A stretch of DNA of 33,890 nt from assembly GCF_000690905.1 (NCBI RefSeq), contig NZ_JMCL01000015.1, positions 1 through 33,890 of the forward strand, given 5' to 3'. This document shows positions 1 through 7,345 of this stretch, piece by piece (position 1 is the first letter of the stretch; each line of letters begins with the position of its first letter). Position numbers and translations under genes: made by a program. This stretch comes from Pseudomonas sp. Ant30-3. Its GTDB lineage: Bacteria; Pseudomonadota; Gammaproteobacteria; Pseudomonadales; Pseudomonadaceae. The notes beneath the pieces were generated by a model. That model searched no databases, was not told the origin of the DNA, and saw only the letters and a program-made list of their open reading frames with translations.

Positions 1-168
1 AGCACAGGCCTGGTAGCGGGTGCCAGGGGCCCGGTTGCGGCGCAGCTCCCGGCTGATGGTCGAGGGGGAGCGGCCGAGCATCCGGGCAATTCGCCGCTGG
101 CTGAAACCTTGGGCAAGGCCGAGTTGAAGGGTCGCACGTTCGGGGATACTGAGTTCGTGATAGGACAT
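1..168 (-). CDS. IS30-family transposase, N-terminal part (cut by window edge)
   Basis: The minus strand opens with ATG at 168 and stays open to base 1 (56 codons). The product begins MSYHELSIPERATLQLGL and continues with GFSQRRIARMLGRSPSTISR, the helix-turn-helix that IS30-family transposases use to bind their terminal repeats (family knowledge). The reading frame runs off the left edge, so the DDE catalytic part is not visible and it cannot be said whether the gene is intact. The first residues match the usual N-terminus of Pseudomonas IS30-type transposases, which supports the ATG chosen. It is transcribed away from the wzz-like gene at 303. Confidence 0.85.
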   Translation of the reverse strand, partial: MSYHELSIPERATLQLGLAQGFSQRRIARMLGRSPSTISRELRRNRAPGTRYQACA

Positions 169-224
169 AGTGGCAGCACCGTACCGGAAAGGTCAGGTGT
201 TGCACTCAGTTTTTGCGGCCGCCC
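1..224 (-). mobile_element. IS30-family insertion sequence, 5' end only
   Basis: The transposase start at 168 is followed outward by about 30 bases leading to a sequence (about 196-224, GTGTTGCACTCAGTTTTTGC, then GC-rich) of the kind found at the terminal inverted repeats of IS30 elements in Pseudomonas. The composition changes abruptly to AT-rich DNA at about 226, consistent with an insertion boundary. The other end and any target duplication lie outside the window, so the exact border is an estimate. Confidence 0.6.
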
Positions 225-302
225 CTCCTATAATTTTTAATTAACAGTAGACGACAACTTCCAAGATGGTTTGGAGGCTGGGTCATTGATTTTGAGCGTA
301 AA
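225..302 (+). promoter_or_regulatory. AT-rich leader of the wzz-like gene with a TATAAT box
   Basis: Directly next to the IS30 end there is a perfect TATAAT (229-234). The nearest -35-like TTGCAC (200-205) is 23 bases upstream, too far for a normal sigma-70 promoter, so a hybrid IS-derived promoter is possible but poorly supported. A GAG at about 10 bases before ATG 303 could serve as ribosome binding site. Confidence 0.25.
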
Positions 303-1565
303 ATGAACACTCCAGCGACAATATCGTACGACAATAAACTCGAAGAAATTGATATAAGGGAAATTGTAAGAAGCATCTGGAAGCAACGAGCTGTTGTACT
401 ACTGTTTACTGGGATTGGATTTGCTGCTGCTGTTGGTTATGCAGCTCTCGTTACACCGCAATACTCTGCGAGTACATCTCTTAGGCCCGTCAGCAATACC
501 GATTTAGACGAAATCAATGAATCCGGTCTATTTAAAATTAACCCTATGGAAGCGCTTCAGCGAGTCGGCTCAGCTATGGAGTCCTACGACGTTAGGTTGA
601 AGTTTTTTAGTATTTACCCCCAATACCTCGCTCCAATTCGAGCTCCAGACAAGTCAATAGAACAAACCTTTGAATTATTTAACTCGAGTTCTTTCACGCT
701 CATTCAGATTGACCCCAATAAAAGTTCCAGTATTTCCCCGCTGATTAACTTAACCCTGACCTACCCAAAAGGAATTGACGGCGTAGGCATAGTGAAAGAC
801 TTTACTTCATTTGTTGTCAAAATGGAGAAGGATAGGATCGAATCCAGCCTGAAGACGTTGGTCGCCAACAGAATCGACAAAATTGAAAAAAATCTTGATT
901 CTGAAAAATCCGCATACGAAGCTAATATGAGTTCAGATATAGCTCACCTCTTGGAAAAGGACAAAATCAAAAAAGAGATGCTTCAAGACGAGCTTAAAGC
1001 ACTTCGAGTACAACTGCAGGCACGCAAGCAAAATCGCATCAAAGAACTTGAGGAAGCAATTAGCATTGCGAAACAACTAGGTATTACCATGCCATCAACA
1101 CCGTCATCCCTTGCCGAGACGGGAAGTCCCAGAGAAGGCAATATGATCCGTACCGAAGTGAACAATCAGCAGATCCCGCTTTATTTCATGGGTCAGCAAG
1201 CGTTAGAAGCAGAGCGCTCAACCCTGATTTCTCGTCGATCGGACGATTTTACCGAACCGCGTATAGATCAAATTCAAAAGGAATTGAATCTTCTAGCGCA
1301 TAACCGCGAGGCGGGCGCCTTGAAGGATCGTGAAAATCCAGAGCTATTCGTAAAGGGATTTGTAGACAGTCGTGCTGACCTCGCACGATTGAAAAATTTA
1401 AATATTAATTTCAATCAATTAGATCTGATTCATATCGACAAACCTGCGTTTGAGCCTCAGTCGCCTATTAAGCCCAAAAAAGCTCTAATTGCTAGCGCTG
1501 GTTTAGTACTTGGTTTAGCCCTAGGCATTGGAGTTGCTTTAACCAGACGAATTTTTCAATTATAG
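303..1565 (+). CDS. wzz: Wzz-type O-antigen chain-length determinant (second copy)
   Basis: A 420-residue polysaccharide co-polymerase of the Wzz family, which sits in the inner membrane and sets the modal length of O-antigen made by Wzy. The visible plan is cytosolic N-terminus, membrane segment at about 32-52 (VVLLFTGIGFAAAVGYAAL), a long periplasmic part with heptad-rich stretches at about 190-255, the Pro-rich motif FEPQSPIKPKKALI just before the second membrane segment (about 395-415), and a short basic tail. It is longer than the 358-residue Wzz at the other end of the locus and only distantly similar to it; its AT-rich codon use suggests transfer. It is the only gene between the IS30 end and the intron-like remnant, so it may be expressed alone. 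Another polysaccharide co-polymerase role is possible, but Wzz is the best fit. Confidence 0.85.
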   Translation: MNTPATISYDNKLEEIDIREIVRSIWKQRAVVLLFTGIGFAAAVGYAALVTPQYSASTSLRPVSNTDLDEINESGLFKINPMEALQRVGSAMESYDVRLKFFSIYPQYLAPIRAPDKSIEQTFELFNSSSFTLIQIDPNKSSSISPLINLTLTYPKGIDGVGIVKDFTSFVVKMEKDRIESSLKTLVANRIDKIEKNLDSEKSAYEANMSSDIAHLLEKDKIKKEMLQDELKALRVQLQARKQNRIKELEEAISIAKQLGITMPSTPSSLAETGSPREGNMIRTEVNNQQIPLYFMGQQALEAERSTLISRRSDDFTEPRIDQIQKELNLLAHNREAGALKDRENPELFVKGFVDSRADLARLKNLNINFNQLDLIHIDKPAFEPQSPIKPKKALIASAGLVLGLALGIGVALTRRIFQL

Positions 1566-1589
1566 TTGCTCGGGATCGCTTCAATATTA

Positions 1590-1617
1590 ATAGAGGTCGG
1601 CACATACCAACCTCTAT
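1590..1617 (+). terminator. Hairpin after the wzz-like gene
   Basis: ATAGAGGT (1590-1597) is complementary to ACCTCTAT (1610-1617), with two more G-C pairs inside, 25 bases after the stop codon. No T-run follows, so it is at best a weak terminator or an mRNA 3'-end structure. Confidence 0.35.
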
Positions 1618-1913
1618 GGTTTCACCAAGGTTAACTTTGCGGAATATTTGCCAAAATCGGAATAGCGCTAGTCAATTACAGTCTCTTCAGCGGCGAGCAT
1701 AATTCAACTAATAAAGTGCACATGCGAGCAAGATTTCGACGTCGAAGACGCCCTCTTCAATGTTTCCCTTTCACAATCACTATCGCCTAAAATTGAACAT
1801 TGAAACATGAGTCTTTGATGCTCAAATGGTTCAGTCATGATACCGATTCGGCAATTGCTGGATTAAAATTGCGAGGCCTCCTGACGATGAAGCACACAGC
1901 ACAAAGCTTCACT

Positions 1914-2104
1914 CTAATACGTGCCGCCGCCAGATCGGTTTCAATGGTTACGCTACGGGCACCTTGCTGACCTCTACATACCAAAACGTAGAAATGGAAA
2001 CCTCACTCTGAGGATTGTCTCGTATCACATACCCAAAGTAGGAGCCGTATGGGGTAGGTCCGTAGTCACGGATCTGTGCGGGGGAGGGAGGTAACTGCCG
2101 ACCC
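1914..2104 (+). mobile_element. Decayed group II intron 3' end (domain V/VI-like), left copy
   Basis: The plus strand contains ATCACATACCCAAAGTAG followed by GAGCCGTATGGGG at 2042, then CACGGATCTGTGCGGGGG and a hairpin-forming GGTAACTGCC at 2090-2099. This order resembles the end of bacterial group II introns, where a roughly 34-nt domain V starting GAGCCG is followed by a domain VI hairpin. Similarity to the inverted copy at 6381-6559 extends upstream to about 1914 (CTAATACGT, then GGTTACGCTACGG and ACCTCTA). No reverse transcriptase frame is left, so this is a remnant. Assignment to group II introns is from memory of the motif; another mobile element with a similar end is possible. Confidence 0.5.
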
Positions 2105-2271
2105 AATTGGGCCAATAGGGATACCTGGATTTGACTTGCGTGTACACGAGTTGTACTCCGGGATTCATATTTTCGCCTGATCTATCACTGAAAGAAGCGA
2201 CTCTTCAGCTTGACATTTTTCGCCATAAATATAGCGTCACACCCATAAGTATATGAAATCATCAGCGAAAT

Positions 2272-2673
2272 TTATTTTTTAGTTGCAAACAACATCCTCG
2301 ATAGAATAAACGTGACTGGAATAGTCAAAATTATGGAAATTAGTGGTGCAGCAGCAATATTTAATCCAAACTTTTCTACCCATGCCCAGATAATGACAAT
2401 ACTGAGAACATATTGGATCACGTAAATAAATGGGAAAAGTAACGCAGATTTAGCCCCTTGGTGACTTTTGAATACGAAATACCGATTCAACGTGAAGGCC
2501 AATAGGATGCCTGCCAAGTAGGAAATGGTATAGGCTATTTTATAGCTGAACATTTTGAGCAGTAACAAATAAGCCCCATATGTGAGCACGGTATTTACAC
2601 CGCCCGAAACCAGGAACCGCGCAAAACTGAAACCAGTAAGTCTTTTCAGCAGGCCGTTATTTTTCAAGGTCAT
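2272..2673 (-). CDS. gtrA: GtrA-like membrane protein (putative polyprenyl-phosphate sugar flippase)
   Basis: A 133-residue GtrA/DPMS-type protein with four hydrophobic segments at about 15-35, 42-62, 78-98 and 105-127. It has the family-typical start FARFLVSGGVNTVLTYGAY and the motif AFTLNRYFVF between segments 2 and 3. Family members are thought to flip a polyprenyl-phosphate-linked sugar made by a GtrB-type transferase to the periplasm, for a GT-C enzyme that decorates O-antigen. It is the last gene of the operon with gtrB and the acyltransferase. The stop codon of the fossil isomerase frame (2657-2659) lies inside the start of this gene, so the ancestral operon was translationally overlapped here. 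Length and topology are normal. Confidence 0.8.
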   Translation of the reverse strand: MTLKNNGLLKRLTGFSFARFLVSGGVNTVLTYGAYLLLLKMFSYKIAYTISYLAGILLAFTLNRYFVFKSHQGAKSALLFPFIYVIQYVLSIVIIWAWVEKFGLNIAAAPLISIILTIPVTFILSRMLFATKK

Positions 2674-2810
2674 GTTTTTTAAATGCCGTTAACTCGTCGT
2701 AATTATGGATATAGTCTGCTGAATCATAGCAATGGGATACAAACATCAGCAATACGGCGTCGCGAGAATAGCGGTACTGAACACCCAGATACAGTATGGG
2801 CCTTGGGCGA
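2657..2810 (-). pseudogene. Out-of-frame C-terminal remnant of a WxcM/FdtA-type sugar 3,4-ketoisomerase
   Basis: In the frame shifted by +1 relative to the acyltransferase, the minus strand encodes a run with VQYRYSRDAVLLMF, then CYDSADYIHNYDEL, ending FKKHDLEK and TAA at 2659-2657. This is the C-terminal signature of FdtA/WxcM ketoisomerases; the intact FdtA-like protein of this same window ends with [20 protein letters not shown]. The cupin core with its RGxHAH motif is absent. Together with the acyltransferase directly upstream, this shows a bifunctional acetyltransferase-isomerase gene that lost about 80-100 codons of its isomerase half and shifted frame. The isomerase activity must be gone; the acyltransferase half may still work. 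Confidence 0.8.
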
Positions 2811-3314
2811 CACTATTACATTACTGGCGCAGCTAGGCTGTGCATTTACATAGCCTATAGTTTTAGCCGGGTTGCCAACGACCATCGCATTTGGTGAGAC
2901 TGATCGGGTGACGACCGCACCCGCGCCTACCATGGCATTTGAATCCGCAGTGACGCCCCGTAAAATAGTCGCGTTGGCGCCAAGTGAAGCCCCTTTTCGA
3001 ATTATCGCGTTTAAAAAAGTGTCTTGATATACCTTACTTCTGGGAAAACGATCATTGGTAAACGTCACGTTCTGGCTGAACACCTCATCTTCTATTTCTA
3101 CGCCGTGCCAGATCTGCACGCCGTATTTGATCGTTTCTCGATCGCCGATGATAACGTTATCGATAAAAACCTGATCGCATATGTTGCAGTCTTGGCCTAA
3201 TCTGGCGTAGGGCAATATATGGGTGAACGAGCAGACGCGCGTTCCCTTTCCGAGGTTCTGACTTTCCCAGAACGCATGGGAGTGCAAAAAAAGGTCGCTT
3301 GCTGATTCAGTCAT
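2724..3314 (-). CDS. Hexapeptide-repeat sugar-nucleotide N-acyltransferase, 3'-truncated WxcM-type
   Basis: The first 155 or so of 196 residues form a left-handed beta-helix acyltransferase of the WbpD/FdtC/WxcM class, with NVTFTNDRFPRSKVY, GASLGANATILRGVTA and [13 protein letters not shown] followed by the closing VVGNPAKTIGYV. These enzymes use acetyl-CoA to acylate an amino sugar on a nucleotide. It is clearly related to the FdtC-like protein at 18371-18835, which shares FTND-PRSKVY and GNPAK. The last 40 residues (after NAQPS) are out of frame relative to the lost isomerase domain and look meaningless. ATG overlaps the gtrB stop by 4 nt (ATGA), so the two are translationally coupled. It may acetylate the sugar used by GtrB or duplicate FdtC; whether the product folds with its foreign tail is unknown. 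Confidence 0.75.
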   Translation of the reverse strand: MTESASDLFLHSHAFWESQNLGKGTRVCSFTHILPYARLGQDCNICDQVFIDNVIIGDRETIKYGVQIWHGVEIEDEVFSQNVTFTNDRFPRSKVYQDTFLNAIIRKGASLGANATILRGVTADSNAMVGAGAVVTRSVSPNAMVVGNPAKTIGYVNAQPSCASNVIVSPKAHTVSGCSVPLFSRRRIADVCIPLL

Positions 3315-4246
3315 TGCGCACCTTCGTAGCTTTCAACACGCATTGGAATGGCCAATGGGCGTTTTTTGGTATTTTCATAAGTGCGCCAAGCATAGGAGCC
3401 AACAATACCCAAACCCATGAGGTTCGCGCATCCTAGAAAGGTCACAGTGAGCATTATCATCGCGTAGCCGGGTACTTGGATCATCCCATTGAGTTTTGCA
3501 AAGGCGACGACTATTCCCAGCAAAGCGGCCGAGCCTGCGCCGATGCTACCGACCCGAGTCAGGAGACGAATTGGCAAGTCAGTGAATGAAAAGACACTGT
3601 CCATAAGGTAGTTAACCTTCTTGCGAAACGTCCATGCAGATTTGCCGTGTTCGCGCTGAATACGGGTGTAGGTGATGCATTTGCGGCGGAAACCAAGCCA
3701 GAAAATTTGCGCAATCAATGAACTGTGACGTTCCTCCAGCGTCAGCAAAGTGTCGCGGAACGCAAGATTGCAGCCAAACATATCTATGCCGCCAGGAGGT
3801 ATTTCTGGTACTACGTAACGGCGATAAAAGCCCCAGAATAAACGTGATGCCATTCGCGACAACAAAGGATCGTCGCGCCCCTCACCGGCGCCGACCACTA
3901 CATCAATCGGCTCGGTCCGCAAGATGCGATCCATGGCTTCGACCAGTTCTGGAGGCTCCTGCAGATCCGCAGCCATCACTGCAAAGCGACTACCGGAGCC
4001 ATATTGAAGACCTGTGCGAATGGCCATGAAAGAACCGAAGTTTTTGGACAGCAGTATCAGCTTGGAGACGAAGCTTTGCGAGGGAAGAGCATTTCTCAGC
4101 AGCTCAAAACACTGGTCAGGACTGCCGTCTACGACGAACACAACCTCAAGCGCTCCTTCCAGTTTGCTGTTTAAGCCTGTCACTGCTTTCAGAAGATCCT
4201 GAATCGATCCTTCGTTTTTGTAGACCGGTATGACGAGCGTGAGCAA
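3311..4246 (-). CDS. gtrB: GtrB-like polyprenyl-phosphate glycosyltransferase (GT2)
   Basis: A GT2 family membrane transferase of the GtrB/DPM type. The N-terminal GT-A domain shows LVIPVYKNEGSIQDLL, the VFVVDGSPD loop, AADLQEPPELV (metal/nucleotide site), and the amphipathic region before two C-terminal membrane helices (about residues 230-252 and 262-287). It should move a sugar from a nucleotide donor to undecaprenyl phosphate on the cytosolic face, feeding GtrA and a GT-C transferase. The frame is open from a TTG at 4264, but a strong AAGGAG lies 6 nt before the TTG at 4246, so I choose that start (311 residues). It is first in the operon gtrB-acyltransferase-gtrA. The sugar cannot be read from the sequence; the linked acyltransferase hints at an acetamido sugar. 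Confidence 0.8.
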   Translation of the reverse strand: MLTLVIPVYKNEGSIQDLLKAVTGLNSKLEGALEVVFVVDGSPDQCFELLRNALPSQSFVSKLILLSKNFGSFMAIRTGLQYGSGSRFAVMAADLQEPPELVEAMDRILRTEPIDVVVGAGEGRDDPLLSRMASRLFWGFYRRYVVPEIPPGGIDMFGCNLAFRDTLLTLEERHSSLIAQIFWLGFRRKCITYTRIQREHGKSAWTFRKKVNYLMDSVFSFTDLPIRLLTRVGSIGAGSAALLGIVVAFAKLNGMIQVPGYAMIMLTVTFLGCANLMGLGIVGSYAWRTYENTKKRPLAIPMRVESYEGAQ

Positions 4247-4839
4247 GCTAATCTCCTTATTCAAATTGGGTGACCGTCGTGAGAGACCGGTCGACTTCCT
4301 GATCCTTCACGTTAGGAATCGGGGCACCTATAGTACCTGATAGCGCACATTTGGGTCATCAGCTAGCGCCGCTTCCATTGGCTTCTTGGTGATCTAGGAA
4401 TAAATGTTTATCTTTTTGCGGGTGTGACCAGTTCCCGTGCAGGGACATGAGTTTTTTGTGGGATAGCAAGAGCTGTGAACCATAGGTGCTGGTCCGGTCT
4501 TAGCTCACAGTTATGTGTGATGTGATTATGGGTTCCGAGCTTTTAGCTTTATATAAAGCTTTACGGCGGTGTAAACTTTGGATGCGGATGAGCAATTGAT
4601 TACGTGAGTGTTCTGCTAAATAAAATGAATTGGCCGCCTGGGCATTAGGCATCTTAAGGAGCAGCAGCGTTCGAGTTAACATAATCTGCGCTGCGAGTAA
4701 TAATAAAATTTATATAGCAGGGGTCGGGGGGATGATTTTACTGAGCTTTTTATGACTCATTGTTGCTTGCAGCGGTCAAAAGCGATAAAGTACGACGCCC
4801 CGACTTTGCTGTCGTAAATTTATTTTGGACATATAAAAT
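4247..4839. other. Divergent intergenic region between gtrB and the GT-C-like gene
   Basis: About 590 bp without a credible gene; a 60-codon minus-strand frame at 4500-4682 has no ribosome binding site and no recognisable content. The region must hold the promoters of both gtrB (minus) and the membrane protein gene (plus). A small inverted repeat, TACGAC (4791-4796) / GTCGTA (4811-4816), overlaps the start of the plus transcript. Nothing else was recognised. Confidence 0.5.
4763..4791 (+). promoter_or_regulatory. Candidate sigma-70 promoter of the GT-C-like gene
   Basis: TTGCTT (4763-4768) and TAAAGT (4786-4791) are separated by 17 bases and lie about 50 bases before the ATG at 4840. The boxes match the consensus only in part. 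Confidence 0.3.
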
Positions 4840-6270
4840 ATGCATTGGACGAAAAAAAACGATAATCCAACGGCGACAACGCTATCCATTTCTACCGCTG
4901 ATAGTGCCGCTGCAGGTTTTTTCATTTCGTTCTGCGCATATATGGTTGTGCAGCTTTATATGAATGTGCAGGTATTTCCCTTTGATGCTGGCAACTATTG
5001 GGCTCTGAGCGCGCATATATGGGATTTTTCGTTCCCTCAGCAGATGCGTGGTTATTTTTATCCTTTACTGTTATCCCCTTTCAAATTTTTGCACGACAAC
5101 TATGCTCCTTTCGGTTTGTTGATGTTCAAGATATGCACATCAGTTTTTTACGCATATTTTTTTGCGGTGCTCTTCCCAAGATTTTTTAGCACTATATTTG
5201 GAGGGAAACTGACTACACTAAGCCGATCTATTCCGTCAATATTGATTGCGATTATTTTTCCTGGTCTGATTTGCTATCCTCTAAGCGATGCTCCGTCTCT
5301 GGCATTAATTATTGGTGCTGCTGCATTGGTATTATCTGGTATAAAAAGTGAAACCAACATTAAGCGTTTTGGATTGTTTTTTATCGCTGGAATGTTGGCG
5401 TACTTTGCATATAACACTCGCACTATTTACTTGTTTTCAATTGTTGCTCTTTGTTTATTGATTTTTTTCACCGCGAAATTGCATATTACAAAGCGAGCAA
5501 TAGGGGTTTTAGCATTTTTGTTCGGTGCTTGTTTAGGCGCCGTACCTCAGATGGCCGTAAATAAAGGCCATTATGACAATCCATCACCGCTCATTATCAC
5601 TGATTTGGGAAACGGTTCGCTGTTTTTATCTCAACTCATGTGGGGTATTGTTGTTGATCGCTATGAGACATACACGCCGGTTAACGCTCCTGGAACTCCT
5701 GTTTTTTACGCGAATTCCGCCGGGGAGAACCTACTGCTTCATACCGATGCCCGTAAGATAACTAGTATCACCGACTATTTAAAGCTCGTGATGACTCACC
5801 CACTTACCTTCGCTTCCATTTATGCGAGGCACATCGCGTCAGGATTGGATGTCCGTGATGGTGAGGTTTATACCCAAACGCCTTCTCACCAAAAATCACT
5901 ACGGTCTATTTTTTCACTTGCGGTAGTTATTTTGGGCATAACACAATTCTTGCGGTTATTGTTTTCGTCAGGCGCTTTCTCTCCTGCAGGTTTGGTGGAG
6001 AAATTAGGATGGACGACTGTGCTATTAATCGCCTGTATAGCCGTCATCCCTGGCGCTGTAGAAACTCGGTTTTTCTTCCCAGTCTTCTACGTGTGTTTAG
6101 TAGCAATGGTTACTGGTTTTCAGAAAGATCTGCTAGGATTCAAAGGTTACCAACTTATCTTAACTGCACTGATAACACTTTCAGTTTATGCTTTTGTCCA
6201 GCAGTCAATTCAAAATCCGATCTACGATCGACCAGAGTCACGTATGTACAACTACAGTCCGGGTAACTGA
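4840..6270 (+). CDS. Polytopic membrane protein, probable GT-C glycosyltransferase
   Basis: A 476-residue protein with roughly 10-12 hydrophobic segments. After the first one (about 24-46) comes a periplasmic loop with FDAGNYWALSAHIW (Asp49), an acidic motif placed as in GT-C enzymes that use polyprenyl-phosphate sugars, where the first loop carries the catalytic Asp. Other features are NTRTIYL after the middle helices and a soluble part at about 270-335. I do not recognise a specific family. Its position divergent from gtrB and gtrA, in the same AT-rich island, makes a GtrC-like role attractive: moving the flipped sugar onto O-antigen in the periplasm. No clear ribosome binding site precedes ATG 4840. 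A second Wzy-like polymerase or an unrelated membrane protein are alternatives. Base composition is strikingly AT-rich, a sign of transfer. Confidence 0.6.
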   Translation: MHWTKKNDNPTATTLSISTADSAAAGFFISFCAYMVVQLYMNVQVFPFDAGNYWALSAHIWDFSFPQQMRGYFYPLLLSPFKFLHDNYAPFGLLMFKICTSVFYAYFFAVLFPRFFSTIFGGKLTTLSRSIPSILIAIIFPGLICYPLSDAPSLALIIGAAALVLSGIKSETNIKRFGLFFIAGMLAYFAYNTRTIYLFSIVALCLLIFFTAKLHITKRAIGVLAFLFGACLGAVPQMAVNKGHYDNPSPLIITDLGNGSLFLSQLMWGIVVDRYETYTPVNAPGTPVFYANSAGENLLLHTDARKITSITDYLKLVMTHPLTFASIYARHIASGLDVRDGEVYTQTPSHQKSLRSIFSLAVVILGITQFLRLLFSSGAFSPAGLVEKLGWTTVLLIACIAVIPGAVETRFFFPVFYVCLVAMVTGFQKDLLGFKGYQLILTALITLSVYAFVQQSIQNPIYDRPESRMYNYSPGN

Positions 6271-6380
6271 TTTTTGGGATTTTTATATCAGAGCACCGTT
6301 GGGTAGACGCCGCCAGTACCGCTCATTGAAGCCGATCAACGATGATGTATTCATTAGCTGGGAAGCGGATGATCGCGGTA

Positions 6381-6559
6381 GGGACGGCAGTTACCTGCCG
6401 CCCCCGGTACAGTGCGGAACTACCGCATGCGGCTCTACCCAGGTATGTGACGCCAGACGATCTTCAAGGCAAGGATGTTCATAAGGTTCGGTTTTTAGAG
6501 GTGTGCTAGGCCTCCGTAGCGTTACCTTTGAAGCCAAATCGCTAGCTGCAACGTACTAG
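6381..6559 (-). mobile_element. Decayed group II intron 3' end (domain V/VI-like), right copy
   Basis: On the minus strand a 34-nt block starts GAGCCGCATGCGG at 6435 and ends near 6402, the length and AGC-triad position expected of group II intron domain V, although the lower stem is imperfect. It is followed by the hairpin GGCGGCAG-GTAA-CTGCCGTC (6400-6382), which fits domain VI. Upstream, TCACATACC, ACCTCTA, GGTAACGCTACGG and CTAGTACGT match the left copy at 1914-2104 in the same order, so the two are homologous and inverted relative to each other. No reverse transcriptase gene remains. Confidence 0.5.
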
Positions 6560-6910
6560 GACTCGCCGCATAGGCGGAAAACCGATAAACGAAAGCCGCC
6601 AAGACGTATCAACTTCCCTAGCACCGCTTGATAGTTGAAGTATCCCTGACGACTTGAGTAAGCCAGTAGCGTCGCACGCATACGCTATTCGACAGTCAGT
6701 CGCAGCACTTCAAAGTCACAGCGTCGGGTGACATAACAACAGTGAGTAAAGCTCAAGAATCCAAAGTCTCCGATTTTTTAAACCCCGTTTTCTGCGATTC
6801 AGTACAGTAGAACGATCAAACTTAATTAGCCGAGTCTTTGATGCGTTGAGAGATAACCTTACGTCCGCTCTTCGCTTACCGGTACCGCGTCTCGCATAGC
6901 AGGTAACATA

Positions 6911-6937
6911 GAAAGGCCGGTCAATGACCGGCCTTTC
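6911..6937 (-). terminator. Strong hairpin terminator after comEA
   Basis: A perfect 12-bp stem, GAAAGGCCGGTC (6911-6922) with GACCGGCCTTTC (6926-6937), closes a 3-nt loop 18 bases after the comEA stop. It should end the comEA and O-antigen transcript; being symmetrical it may also act on plus-strand reads from the island. Confidence 0.75.
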
Positions 6938-6954
6938 AGAGCTGTTTCAATACT

Positions 6955-7290
6955 TCAATTGACCAGCAGCCTTTCACGGTTTTTTTCTAAAATTACCTTG
7001 CCAATCCCTTTAACCTCCAATAACTCATCAACAGAGCGATACGGGCCGTTTATATCGCGATATGAAATGATTTCTTGAGCTTTCTTCTCCCCTATCCCAA
7101 TCAAGTCACGCTGTAGGGCCGCAGCATCCGCTTTGTTAAGATCGATTTTTGCAGACTGAACTTTTGGGGAGACCTCCGGAGTAGAGGTGATAGTACCAGC
7201 CTCAAATTTTGGTGACGATGTGGCATTGGTGCTGATTGAGAGGCTGGTGAGCAAAGCAAAAACCAAGGAAGCAAGATAACCAGTACGCAT
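6955..7290 (-). CDS. comEA: ComEA-like helix-hairpin-helix DNA-binding protein
   Basis: About 111 residues with an N-terminal signal-like hydrophobic segment (YLASLVFALLTSLSI), a Ser/Thr/Pro-rich spacer, and a C-terminal double helix-hairpin-helix: IDLNKADAAALQRDLIGIG, then SVDELLEVKGIGKVILEKN. Exported proteins of this kind bind double-stranded DNA in the periplasm; in naturally competent bacteria ComEA pulls DNA through the outer membrane. A comEA-like gene directly after wbpM is the usual arrangement in Pseudomonas and marks the end of the O-antigen locus. An upstream ATG at 7305 lacks a ribosome binding site, whereas GGAG stands 9 nt before the ATG at 7290, so I use the latter. Confidence 0.85.
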   Translation of the reverse strand: MRTGYLASLVFALLTSLSISTNATSSPKFEAGTITSTPEVSPKVQSAKIDLNKADAAALQRDLIGIGEKKAQEIISYRDINGPYRSVDELLEVKGIGKVILEKNRERLLVN

Positions 7291-7345
7291 ATTTTGGAGC
7301 TCCATATTAACAGTGGGGAAGCAGCTACTCCGTAGCCACTCTTCA

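Larger units (their letters stand above)
1566..2271. other. Non-coding stretch of 706 bp between the wzz-like gene and gtrA
   Basis: No convincing gene is present in any frame. The stretch holds the hairpin at 1590-1617 and the intron-like remnant at 1914-2104. The rest (1618-1913 and 2105-2271) shows no recognisable feature and reads like decayed sequence. Confidence 0.6.
6271..6954. other. Non-coding stretch of 684 bp between the GT-C-like gene and comEA
   Basis: No convincing gene. It contains the inverted intron-like remnant (6381-6559) and the comEA terminator (6911-6937). The remainder (6560-6905) has stops in all frames and no feature I can name. Confidence 0.6.

Noticed and set aside
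4500..4682. 60-codon minus-strand frame between gtrB and the GT-C-like gene
   Set aside because: No ribosome binding site, no recognisable sequence, and composition like the surrounding non-coding DNA.
1809..6845. 13-base direct repeat GAGTCTTTGATGC at 1809 and 6833
   Set aside because: Flanking bases do not align and it is in direct rather than inverted orientation, unlike the intron-like remnants; possibly chance.
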